Below, piece by piece: positions 7,536 to 14,446 of a DNA stretch of 17,620 nt. The notes under the pieces were generated by a model that searched no databases, was not told the origin of the DNA, and saw nothing but the letters and a program-made list of their open reading frames with translations. The position numbers were made by a program, and so were the translations under genes. The stretch's first letter is position 1; each line of letters starts with the position of its first letter. The DNA comes from an uncultured Lachnospiraceae bacterium (GTDB taxonomy: Bacteria > Bacillota_A > Clostridia > Lachnospirales > Lachnospiraceae), in NCBI GenBank assembly GCA_902780985.1, contig CACZHN010000028.1, positions 1 to 17,620 on the forward strand. Reading direction: 5' to 3'.

Positions 7536-7856
7536 TCAGAATATCCTGCAGAACCATATAGCGGCTATGAGTGCAACCGCTATAACGTTCAGGACCGTTA
7601 CAACTCTTCGGCTTCGGGAAGATCCTTCACTGCTTCTTATGGTAAAGATTGCAAACACCAGTCCTGTGATCCCTGCCACAAGAGAAGCCAGCAAAAACGC
7701 TCCTGCTTTTTCAGAAGCCTGTCCTTTTACGGATACTACATATATGACTGTTATCAGAGTTGTAATAATAGAAATAAGTCCGAGCACTGCGGAAATGATA
7801 GCATCCTTGGATACTATCTCATCCGCAAATCGGAAATTCTTATTATATCTTCTCAT
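7536..7856 (-). CDS. Small three-helix membrane protein (possibly DUF6142-like)
   Basis: A 106-residue protein with a basic, polar N-terminus and three hydrophobic helices at about 19-42, 51-72 and 85-103. A Ser/Arg-rich loop (IRSSEGSSRSRR, 73-84) probably faces the cytoplasm. It resembles small proteins of unknown function seen in Lachnospiraceae and may belong to the DUF6142 group; this is uncertain. The ATG has GAGG 7 nt upstream, and the pyrD stop lies 10 nt away, so it should be translated from the pyr operon mRNA. No catalytic or binding motif is visible and no function is proposed. It occupies the place where pyrE follows pyrD in many related operons. Confidence 0.75.
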   Translation of the reverse strand: MRRYNKNFRFADEIVSKDAIISAVLGLISIITTLITVIYVVSVKGQASEKAGAFLLASLVAGITGLVFAIFTIRSSEGSSRSRRVVTVLNVIAVALIAAIWFCRIF

Positions 7857-7866
7857 ATCTAAACCT

Positions 7867-8769
7867 CTAGAGGCACTTTCTGATCTCAGACAGATCGGAT
7901 ATATTATTCTTCTTCATGAAATCCTCTATACCGCTTATAACCTTAAGCGTTGTATACGGATCATGGAAATTAGCTGTTCCCACAGCCACACAGGTCGCTC
8001 CTGCCATGATAAACTCAAGAGCATCCTCAGCCGATGCGATACCGCCCATTCCTATTACAGGAACATCAACAGCATGGCATACCTGATATACCATTCTCAG
8101 GGCTACAGGCTTTACAGCAGGACCTGAAAGTCCGCCTGTTGTATTCTTGATAGCAAAGCATCTTCTGTTAATATCAATCTTCATACCCGTAAGAGTATTT
8201 ATAAGTGAAAGCGCGTCAGCACCGCCTGCAACTGCGGCTCTTGCCATCTCGGCTATATCCGTAACATTCGGACTGAGCTTCATTATAACAGGCTGTTTTG
8301 CCTTTTTCTTAATCTCGGCGGTTATATGCTCCAAAGCTTTAGGATCAACACCGAAGGTTATTCCGCCCTGCTTTACATTAGGACATGATACATTGATTTC
8401 AAGAAGATCTACTCCTGACTCGTCAGCCAGTCTTTCCACAACTTCCAGATATTCCGACTCGGAATGACCGCATACATTTACTATAACCTTGGTATCCTTC
8501 TTCTTAAGGAATTCCAGATCTCTTTTGATAAATGTATCGATACCCGGATTTTGAAGACCGATGGCATTCATCATTCCGCCTGTAGTCTCTGCTATTCTCG
8601 GAGTCGGATTTCCCGGCCAAGGAACACTTGCAACTCCCTTTGTAGTTACTGCTCCCAACTGTGATACATCGAAAAACTCATCATATTCCATACCCGAACC
8701 GAAAGTTCCCGAAGCAACGGTAACAGGGTTCTTAAGGTGTACACCACATATATCAACTGACATATTCAT
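7867..8769 (-). CDS. pyrD: Dihydroorotate dehydrogenase B, catalytic subunit
   Basis: A 300-residue class 1B dihydroorotate dehydrogenase (PyrDB). It oxidises dihydroorotate to orotate with FMN and passes electrons to PyrK, then NAD+, in de novo UMP synthesis. It is a TIM barrel: KNPVTVASGTFG (13-24), substrate loop NAIGLQNPG (68-76), catalytic-base loop INVSCPNVKQGG with Cys129 (Cys rather than Ser marks class 1), and FMN-phosphate glycines in VIGMGGI and AGATCVAVGTA near the C-terminus. The start is placed at the ATG at 8769: its ATG shares one base with the pyrK TAA (TAATG), and GGAGG lies 10 nt upstream inside pyrK. Longer in-frame versions would overlap pyrK by many codons and add an unrelated sequence. 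Confidence 0.95.
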   Translation of the reverse strand: MNMSVDICGVHLKNPVTVASGTFGSGMEYDEFFDVSQLGAVTTKGVASVPWPGNPTPRIAETTGGMMNAIGLQNPGIDTFIKRDLEFLKKKDTKVIVNVCGHSESEYLEVVERLADESGVDLLEINVSCPNVKQGGITFGVDPKALEHITAEIKKKAKQPVIMKLSPNVTDIAEMARAAVAGGADALSLINTLTGMKIDINRRCFAIKNTTGGLSGPAVKPVALRMVYQVCHAVDVPVIGMGGIASAEDALEFIMAGATCVAVGTANFHDPYTTLKVISGIEDFMKKNNISDLSEIRKCL

Positions 8770-9545
8770 TACAGAACAACCTCCTCGGCATAGAATACAG
8801 GTCCATCCTTGCATATACGCTTATTATGAACCTTTGAATGATCGTCAACTTCTGTCGACTCACATACACAGGCAAGACATGCACCGACACCACAGGCCAT
8901 CTTCTCTTCAAGAGAAAGCTGCGCTCTGATGCCTGACTCCTCGCTGTAAGCCTTCACCGCACGAAGCATAGGTGTAGGTCCACAGGAGAAAATCATATCA
9001 CCTGTGATGTTATATTCCTTAATGCCGTCGATTACATTTCCCTTTATACCGACAGCTCCGTTATCGCTTGTTGTATAGACTGTTGCAATCTCCTCGAACT
9101 CTTCAAGAAGAAATGCAGTGTCTCTGTATCCGAGAACTACAAACAGATTCTCTTTCGAAATGCCTGCATCTCTCAGTTCTCTTGCAAGTCTCAGCATAGG
9201 AGGTATTCCGATACCGCCGCCGAGAAGCACAGGGTTCTTGCAGTTCATATCATATCCGTTACCGAGAGGGCCAAGTATATCTACTGTATCTCCCGTTGTG
9301 AGCTGACTGAACTCAAGGGTTCCCGCACCGGCGATTCTGTATACAAGTCTCAGGAGTCCCTTCTCCTTATCGAGATCACAAATACTGATAGGTCTCGGAA
9401 GAAGTCTTGAAGCATCCTTTGAGTATACGGATACGAACTGTCCGGAATGAGCTTCAGCTACAAGCTCCGGTGCCTTTACCCACATACTGAATATATCTTT
9501 TATAAGTTCTTTTTGTTCTGTTATCTCTGCTCTGAATTTATCCAT
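8769..9545 (-). CDS. pyrK: Dihydroorotate dehydrogenase B, electron-transfer subunit
   Basis: A 258-residue iron-sulfur flavoprotein that links the FMN of PyrD to NAD+ in the PyrD2K2 complex. Domain order is normal: FAD-binding beta barrel with RPISI (51-55), NAD-binding Rossmann part with LLGGGIGIPPMLRL (107-120) and SCGPTPML (187-194), then the 2Fe-2S cluster with Cys218, Cys223, Cys226 and Cys245 (CGVGACLAC...C). The ATG at 9545 overlaps the pyrF stop by 1 nt (TAATG), and the pyrD ATG overlaps this gene's stop in the same way, suggesting translational coupling so that PyrK and PyrD are made in matched amounts. Presence of pyrK confirms the class 1B, NAD-dependent type of pathway. Confidence 0.95.
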   Translation of the reverse strand: MDKFRAEITEQKELIKDIFSMWVKAPELVAEAHSGQFVSVYSKDASRLLPRPISICDLDKEKGLLRLVYRIAGAGTLEFSQLTTGDTVDILGPLGNGYDMNCKNPVLLGGGIGIPPMLRLARELRDAGISKENLFVVLGYRDTAFLLEEFEEIATVYTTSDNGAVGIKGNVIDGIKEYNITGDMIFSCGPTPMLRAVKAYSEESGIRAQLSLEEKMACGVGACLACVCESTEVDDHSKVHNKRICKDGPVFYAEEVVL

Positions 9546-10465
9546 TATCCAATCGCCTCGGTAATATCCTTGATCATATCTACTGTAGCCTGACGTGCTG
9601 CATCCGCAAATCCTTCTTCGCCGAATGATGCATACTTCTCGTTCTTATAAGCGGCAATGATACCTCTTGATGAATTTACGATTGCACCAAGACCGTCTTC
9701 ATTGAAGAAGCCCTTAAGGTCGCTTCCCTTACCACCCTGTGCGCCGTAACCCGGTACAAGGATGTATGTTTTAGGCATACGACGACGAAGTTCAACACCC
9801 ATCTCAGGATATGTTGCGCCAACTACGGCACCTACATTGCTGTAATCACCGTCCATTGATGTTTCGCCCCAGGCTGCTACAGTATCGGCAACTTCTTCGT
9901 AAAGAGTCTTATCACCGATGGACTTGTCCTGGAATTCACCTGATGAAGGATTTGAAGTCTTAACAAGTACAAAGATACCCTTATCACACTTGTTGCATAC
10001 TTCGATAAAAGGCTTAACTCCGTCTGATCCGAGATAAGGATTTACTGTTACGATATCCTCATCGAACGGAGCAAATGTCTTCTCTCCTACAGTTACTGTT
10101 CCGATATGTCCGATAGCATAAGCTTCGGATGTGGAACCTATATCACCTCTCTTGATATCACCTATAACAACAAGACCGTTCTTATGCGCATAATCAACTG
10201 TCTTCTTGAACGCTTCAACTCCCGGAACACCGAACTGCTCATACATAGCAATCTGCGGCTTTACAGCAGGGATAAGATCATATGTTGCATCAATAAGGCC
10301 CTTGTTGTATTCGAATATAGCATCGGCTACGGCCTCAAGTGATTCACCCTTATCTGCGATTGCCTTATCCAGAAGGAATTTCGGAAGAAATGCAAGCTGA
10401 GGATCAAGTCCAACAACTACAGGTGCGTTCTTCTTCTTAATTTCGGTTATAAGCTTTGATATCAT
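9545..10465 (-). CDS. pyrF: Orotidine-5'-phosphate decarboxylase (type 2)
   Basis: A 306-residue OMP decarboxylase, the last step to UMP in de novo pyrimidine synthesis. The length of about 300 residues and motifs place it in the longer type-2 subfamily rather than the ~240-residue E. coli/Bacillus type. Visible: VVVGLDPQLAFLP (17-29), catalytic charge network GDIKRGDIGST with Asp103, Lys105 (proton donor) and Asp108, VNPYLGSDG, and phosphate loop VPGYGAQGG followed by NSSRGI. The ATG has GAGG 7 nt upstream. It heads the pyrF-pyrK-pyrD-(small membrane protein)-aminopeptidase unit, behind a good promoter at 10520-10548. The leader is too short for a PyrR-type attenuator and none is visible. 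Confidence 0.95.
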   Translation of the reverse strand: MISKLITEIKKKNAPVVVGLDPQLAFLPKFLLDKAIADKGESLEAVADAIFEYNKGLIDATYDLIPAVKPQIAMYEQFGVPGVEAFKKTVDYAHKNGLVVIGDIKRGDIGSTSEAYAIGHIGTVTVGEKTFAPFDEDIVTVNPYLGSDGVKPFIEVCNKCDKGIFVLVKTSNPSSGEFQDKSIGDKTLYEEVADTVAAWGETSMDGDYSNVGAVVGATYPEMGVELRRRMPKTYILVPGYGAQGGKGSDLKGFFNEDGLGAIVNSSRGIIAAYKNEKYASFGEEGFADAARQATVDMIKDITEAIG

Positions 10466-10519
10466 GTTATTACCTCTTTCATATTTTGTATCCGTTATAT
10501 CGGACCATACATCCTCACT

Positions 10520-10548
10520 ATTCTAACAAATAAATAAGGCTTATTCAA
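10520..10548 (-). promoter_or_regulatory. Promoter for the pyrF operon
   Basis: On the minus strand a -35 box TTGAAT (10543-10548) and a -10 box TAGAAT (10520-10525) are 17 nt apart, and the -10 has the TGn extension (TGTTAGAAT). The -35 box overlaps the end of the LytTR gene. The leader to the pyrF ATG would be about 50 nt and ends with AAAGAGGTAATAAC before the ATG. Confidence 0.6.
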
Positions 10549-11287
10549 TCTCATCATGCTCAACATATGTAAAAAGTCGCCTCAGTTTTTCTCTGCCTTC
10601 GGGATTGATTTTCCTTCCTTTATCCACACCGTAAAGATATACATGGTTATCGTTAAAGCCCACGATATAATCCGGATTGATGCAGTCACATTGATTTACC
10701 TTTATAAATCCGTTATCTTCGAAGGTTTTGATAAACTGGTCCGCAGCTCTTACATCAAAACGTCTCTCCGTAAACCTTGTATTTATTATATATTCTCTGG
10801 AATGCTTCTCTGTCCATAAAACGTCCCGTATCATCAGAACTTCAACCGAGTTACGTTTTTTGTATAATATTGAACGCTGTCTCTTTCGGTTACGCTTCTC
10901 CCAGTATTTTCTTCTTTTATCAAGGTACAGTATAATGCCTGATGCGGCAGACAGTTCCACCGGCTGGTATATGAACCCGGATATAAAAAACTCGCTTAAC
11001 TCAAAATGCAGGATATCCATAGGTTCCGCTACTATCACAATATCCGTATATTTATATGTTTCCGTTGATCTGAGCTTTCTGACATATTCTATTCCCGATA
11101 TTATTCCCTCTTTATGAGAATCCCCCATAATGTCGACTATAAAAAGATTGATCTCTGTTTCCATTGCCGTAAGGATCGCCCTGTCATAAGTTTCACAAAT
11201 AACTACACTTTCATGGGTACATGCCATACATGTCGCTATTTTCAGCCTTTCGGATACTTCAGAATTACTTTCGTAAATCAGTATCAC
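10541..11287 (-). CDS. LytTR-type transcriptional regulator with degenerate receiver domain
   Basis: A 248-residue regulator with an N-terminal receiver-like fold (about 1-118) and a C-terminal LytTR DNA-binding domain (about 138-245; VEVLMIRDVLWTEKHSREYII...GFIKVNQCDCINPDYIVGF). LytTR proteins bind paired direct repeats near promoters. The receiver is unusual: the usual acidic pair after the first strand is Glu6-Ser7, a candidate phospho-acceptor Asp52 remains (LFIVDIMG), but the conserved Lys before Pro is Gln108 (IYQPVEL) and the Thr/Ser position looks lost. Ordinary phosphorylation control is therefore doubtful. No histidine kinase is adjacent. The start is GTG at 11287, with GGAGG 7 nt upstream. 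A tandem 12-bp repeat lies in its promoter region, suggesting autoregulation (inference). Confidence 0.82.
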   Translation of the reverse strand: MILIYESNSEVSERLKIATCMACTHESVVICETYDRAILTAMETEINLFIVDIMGDSHKEGIISGIEYVRKLRSTETYKYTDIVIVAEPMDILHFELSEFFISGFIYQPVELSAASGIILYLDKRRKYWEKRNRKRQRSILYKKRNSVEVLMIRDVLWTEKHSREYIINTRFTERRFDVRAADQFIKTFEDNGFIKVNQCDCINPDYIVGFNDNHVYLYGVDKGRKINPEGREKLRRLFTYVEHDEIE

Positions 11288-11316
11288 AGATACTCCTCCC
11301 TTTTGTATCTATGGAT

Positions 11317-11346
11317 TTTATAAAAGTATTGCTTAAAGTATTGCTA
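11317..11346 (-). promoter_or_regulatory. LytTR gene promoter region with 12-bp tandem direct repeat
   Basis: Two adjacent direct repeats, AAAGTATTGCTT (11323-11334) and AAAGTATTGCTA (11335-11346), are identical in 11 of 12 positions on the plus strand. Directly next to them, on the minus strand, is a TATAAA -10 box (11317-11322). No consensus -35 box exists; the repeats occupy that region. This arrangement fits an activator-dependent promoter of the LytTR gene, whose GTG start is about 30 nt downstream. The repeat period of 12 bp is shorter than the roughly 21-bp period known for AgrA-type sites. Confidence 0.45.
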
Positions 11347-11371
11347 TATAACTTGTAAAACTATATAAAAT

Positions 11372-11411
11372 AAAAAGGTTTATGCTCAAAATATAAAGCA
11401 TAAACCTTTTT
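11372..11411 (-). terminator. Rho-independent terminator after the PBP gene
   Basis: A perfect 15-bp inverted repeat (11372-11386 with 11397-11411) around a 10-nt AT loop lies 13 nt downstream of the penicillin-binding protein stop. On the minus strand the stem ends in UUUUU followed by AUUUUAUA, a classical intrinsic terminator. It isolates the LytTR gene from the PBP transcript. Confidence 0.93.
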
Positions 11412-11423
11412 TATTATCTGTTA

Positions 11424-14348
11424 TCACTCGCCTTCTCCGGCTCCCGGATCAGGATCCGGTTGAGCCGGCTGCTCGGTCGGAGCCTCGGTCGGAGCCTCGG
11501 TTGTCGGAGCCTCGGTCGGAGCCTCGGTTGTCGGAGCCTCGGTTGTCGGAGCCTCGGTCGGAGCCTCGGTTTCGTCCTTCTTAAACTGTACCGTTACCGT
11601 ATGATTTCCGGATATATTCTCAAATCCGTACTCCGATACATTTCCCTTAGGCTCGCCGTCGATCCATACTGTCTCGATTGAATATCCCGCACTAGGGTAA
11701 ATATGTATTACGCAGCTTCCTCCGTCGGATACACCTACGGATCCGTCGATAGATCCACCTTCACCAAGAACCCTTGTTACAATGGTGTGATCACCTTCAA
11801 CTGCCGGATGGAGCGGACATGATGATGAGAAAATACTCTGATCGTATGGGAAATCAGCTCCTACAATCTGCTTATTGGAATCGTTATCTCCACCTGACAT
11901 TACATCGTATTCCGTTACATCAGGACATGCGTTTGTAGCGCGCATATGAGATTCGTTACATATCCTAATCTTTGTCTCGTGGCCACCCTTACATCTCTTG
12001 CTAGGTACATTTTCAACCGCACACCAGTCTGTTGATGTAGGACATCCTTCAGAAGGAAGCAAACCTGAGAAACGGCATACCGTAACCTTGGTAAGTCCCT
12101 CCGGCTGAGGCCAGTCAAGAGAATTATCATGATCACCTTCGACTTCGGCAATTCCGTCCATGACATCACGCCACATATACTTATGAAGCTGTGTATCAGC
12201 ATAAACGTTGGAATCCATTCCGTACCATACAGATGCTGTATAGTATGGTGTCATACCACAGAACCAAAGGTCGTAACAGTTAGATGTTGTACCTGTTTTA
12301 CCGGCACATACACCACCTGTCTTAAGCCTTGCCTTTACACCTGTACCTCCGCGGATAACGTCCTTCATGGCTTCAAGAAGCTGCCATGCTGTTGTTTCCT
12401 TACAGATTGCATGTGTTGTAGAAAGCTTTGAAGGATTTGTATTATCAATTACTATCTTTCCGTCATGGTCGTAAACCTGTGAATAGAAACACGGCTTGAT
12501 ATACATACCCATATTTGCTATAGCCGCATAAGCAGCTGTAATCTCAAGGTTGGTAATACCGTAAGTAAGACCTCCGAGGGCTGTAGCCTGCTGGATATCG
12601 GAGAATACGCTTCCGCTAGGTGACACATATCTGTCTACCAGCGTAGTGAATCCCATTCGTTCCAGATATCTGAAAGCCACTTCCGGAGTAACTGCTGTAA
12701 TAGCCTGTACGGCGATGATGTTCATAGACTCCTTGACACCCTGTCTTATGGAAGCCCATCCCTTATATCCGCCATACCAGTTTCTTACCTGTACACCGTT
12801 TTCGAATTTATAAGGCTTATCCTCAAACATGTTGCAGAGACCGCCCATTGTATCAATGAACGGAAGGAATGCTGCAAGAACCTTGAAACATGATCCCGGC
12901 TGTCTCTTAGCATCCGTTGCTCTGTTAAATCCGAGGTTTTCTGTCTTTTCTCCACGTCCGCCTGTTATAGCCTTTACATATCCCGTATGCTGGTCAATAA
13001 CCGAAATGGATGTCTGCGGCTGAATGGCAAACTTTATCTCTTCGCTTACGAAAGAACCGCCGTTCTCGTCAAGAAGAGCTTCTTTATATCTGTCAGCTGC
13101 TTCTCTGGCAAGATCTTCCGAAGGATAAATGTTGTTATACTTTGAATTTCCCGTCTGCTGCTTATAATACGATACAAGTGTATTCTGATCGTAATAATGC
13201 TGTGTTACTCCGTCAGAATCCATAAGAGTAAGCTTGTAGTTAAGAGCATAAGAAACCTTTGACGGATAATACTGAGGATCGTTTGCTACTCTGTCACAAA
13301 CTTCCTGAATAGCGAAATCCTGAGTACTGTAGATTGAATATCCGCCTGTATACATTTCGTTAAATGCTTCCGATCTGGACATGCCGTACATTTCCATAAG
13401 ATCCTTAACAAAGGCGTTCATCAGAGCATCCTTGAAATATGAATTGTACTGGAAGTTATCGTCATTTACCTTCTTAACTTCCTTTACTCTTGCGTATACA
13501 TCATCGTTCTTAGCTGATGTATACTCGGCATCTGTTATATATCCGAGCTCAAGCATCTTGTTAAGAACGTCGATACGACGATTTGCATTTGAATCAGGGA
13601 AAATTACCGGATCATACTGATATGGGTTCTGTGTGATACCCGCGATCATGGCAATTTCCGAAAGCGACAGGTCACCTATAGACTTGTCGAAATATCTCTG
13701 TGCTGCGGCTTCGATACCGTTAACACCCTGTCCAAGGTAAATGGTGTTAAGATAATACTCCATTATCTGTTCCTTGGAATACTTCTTCTCAAGCTGTATA
13801 GCGAGCTGCTGCTCCCAAACTTTACGCTTGATACGGTCGAGCTTTGTGATCTCGCCCATACCTACGTTGAATACCTGATTCTTTATGAGCTGCTGGGTAA
13901 TTGTGGAAGCACCTTCCTTCATGTTACCCTGAACAACGTCACGATAAAGAGCTCTGAAGATACCTCTTACGTCGATACCGTTATGATCCCAGAATCTTTC
14001 GTCCTCGATAGATACAAATGCATCTACGAAGGTTTTAGGTATATCCTCATAATATACATAGATACGGTTGGAATTGATGGTAGAAAGAGAATCTATCTCA
14101 TTTCCGTCCTGATCATAGATAATGGTCTTAAATCCCTTTGGCTTGATGTCGATGGTACTCACATCAGGTGCATCATCAAGGATACCCTTCATCATACCAA
14201 ATCCCGCACCGGCCATAATAATGATTCCGAGCACGATACAGCTGAGGGCTAATTTAAACCCGTATACCAGAACTCTTCTGAAATATCTCTGCTCTTTTGA
14301 TATGAGCCTGTCTCTTCTCTTTTTTACGGAATACTTATCTAAGTCCAA
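11424..14348 (-). CDS. Class A penicillin-binding protein (PBP1A-type) with InlB-like domain and TEAP tail
   Basis: A 974-residue bifunctional peptidoglycan synthase anchored by one membrane helix (about 28-52). The glycosyltransferase 51 domain has EDERFWDHNG with catalytic Glu115 and GASTITQQLIKN. The transpeptidase domain has the active-site serine in GSCFK (Ser486, Lys489), SMN (541-543) and KTGT (684-687). A cysteine-containing region follows (about 760-845). Residues about 853-926 resemble a divergent InlB B-repeat (IYPSAGYSIETVWIDG...ENISGNHTVTVQF), and the last 48 residues are a TEAP repeat tail with an acidic end. The start is taken as TTG at 14348 because GGAGG lies 8 nt upstream; an in-frame TTG five codons earlier is only 3 nt from its nearest AGGA. 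It has its own promoter after rho and a strong terminator. Confidence 0.93.
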   Translation of the reverse strand: MDLDKYSVKKRRDRLISKEQRYFRRVLVYGFKLALSCIVLGIIIMAGAGFGMMKGILDDAPDVSTIDIKPKGFKTIIYDQDGNEIDSLSTINSNRIYVYYEDIPKTFVDAFVSIEDERFWDHNGIDVRGIFRALYRDVVQGNMKEGASTITQQLIKNQVFNVGMGEITKLDRIKRKVWEQQLAIQLEKKYSKEQIMEYYLNTIYLGQGVNGIEAAAQRYFDKSIGDLSLSEIAMIAGITQNPYQYDPVIFPDSNANRRIDVLNKMLELGYITDAEYTSAKNDDVYARVKEVKKVNDDNFQYNSYFKDALMNAFVKDLMEMYGMSRSEAFNEMYTGGYSIYSTQDFAIQEVCDRVANDPQYYPSKVSYALNYKLTLMDSDGVTQHYYDQNTLVSYYKQQTGNSKYNNIYPSEDLAREAADRYKEALLDENGGSFVSEEIKFAIQPQTSISVIDQHTGYVKAITGGRGEKTENLGFNRATDAKRQPGSCFKVLAAFLPFIDTMGGLCNMFEDKPYKFENGVQVRNWYGGYKGWASIRQGVKESMNIIAVQAITAVTPEVAFRYLERMGFTTLVDRYVSPSGSVFSDIQQATALGGLTYGITNLEITAAYAAIANMGMYIKPCFYSQVYDHDGKIVIDNTNPSKLSTTHAICKETTAWQLLEAMKDVIRGGTGVKARLKTGGVCAGKTGTTSNCYDLWFCGMTPYYTASVWYGMDSNVYADTQLHKYMWRDVMDGIAEVEGDHDNSLDWPQPEGLTKVTVCRFSGLLPSEGCPTSTDWCAVENVPSKRCKGGHETKIRICNESHMRATNACPDVTEYDVMSGGDNDSNKQIVGADFPYDQSIFSSSCPLHPAVEGDHTIVTRVLGEGGSIDGSVGVSDGGSCVIHIYPSAGYSIETVWIDGEPKGNVSEYGFENISGNHTVTVQFKKDETEAPTEAPTTEAPTTEAPTEAPTTEAPTEAPTEQPAQPDPDPGAGEGE
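11466..11570 (-). repeat. TEAP coding repeat in the PBP C-terminus
   Basis: A 105-bp low-complexity stretch encodes seven TEAP units, some separated by an extra Thr, and a final TEQP. The DNA units (GGAGCCTCGGTC or with an extra TTG triplet on the plus strand) are nearly identical in codon choice, so the array should expand and contract by slippage or recombination in whole codons. Such Thr/Pro/Glu tracts usually act as extended spacers through the cell wall. Confidence 0.9.
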
Positions 14349-14387
14349 TACTTTTGCCTCCAATAATCCTTAAAACAATCAAAGCTT

Positions 14388-14416
14388 ATTATAACACTAT
14401 ATGTAAACTCTGACAA
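14388..14416 (-). promoter_or_regulatory. Strong promoter for the PBP gene
   Basis: On the minus strand TTGTCA (14411-14416) and a perfect TATAAT (14388-14393) are 17 nt apart, and the -10 carries the TGn extension (TGTTATAAT). This is the best sigma-A match in the window. It lies between the rho stop and the PBP start, with a leader of about 33 nt carrying GGAGG. No intrinsic terminator is visible after rho, so some read-through from rho may add to it. Confidence 0.75.
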
Positions 14417-14446
14417 ATTTATATTTTATGAATATTGGTACCTTAT

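Noticed and set aside
7557..7584. Inverted repeat TATAGCGG...CCGCTATA as a possible regulatory hairpin
   Set aside because: It lies inside the third membrane helix of the small membrane protein and is explained by repeated Ile/Ala/Val codons; no terminator U-tract or intergenic position supports it.
8770..8814. Longer N-terminus for pyrD (MQGWTCILC...)
   Set aside because: It would overlap pyrK and has no match to the family; the ATG at 8769 has a good ribosome binding site and the TAATG coupling.
10466..10545. PyrR-type attenuator or pyrimidine-sensing leader before pyrF
   Set aside because: The leader is only about 50 nt after the predicted start, with no antiterminator/terminator pair and no recognisable PyrR-binding loop.
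11460..11681. Plus-strand frame encoding repeated SLGRSLGC units, and a CRISPR-like look to the repeated DNA
   Set aside because: Both are the reverse reading of the TEAP coding repeat of the PBP. The units are contiguous codon repeats with no spacers, so it is not a CRISPR array.
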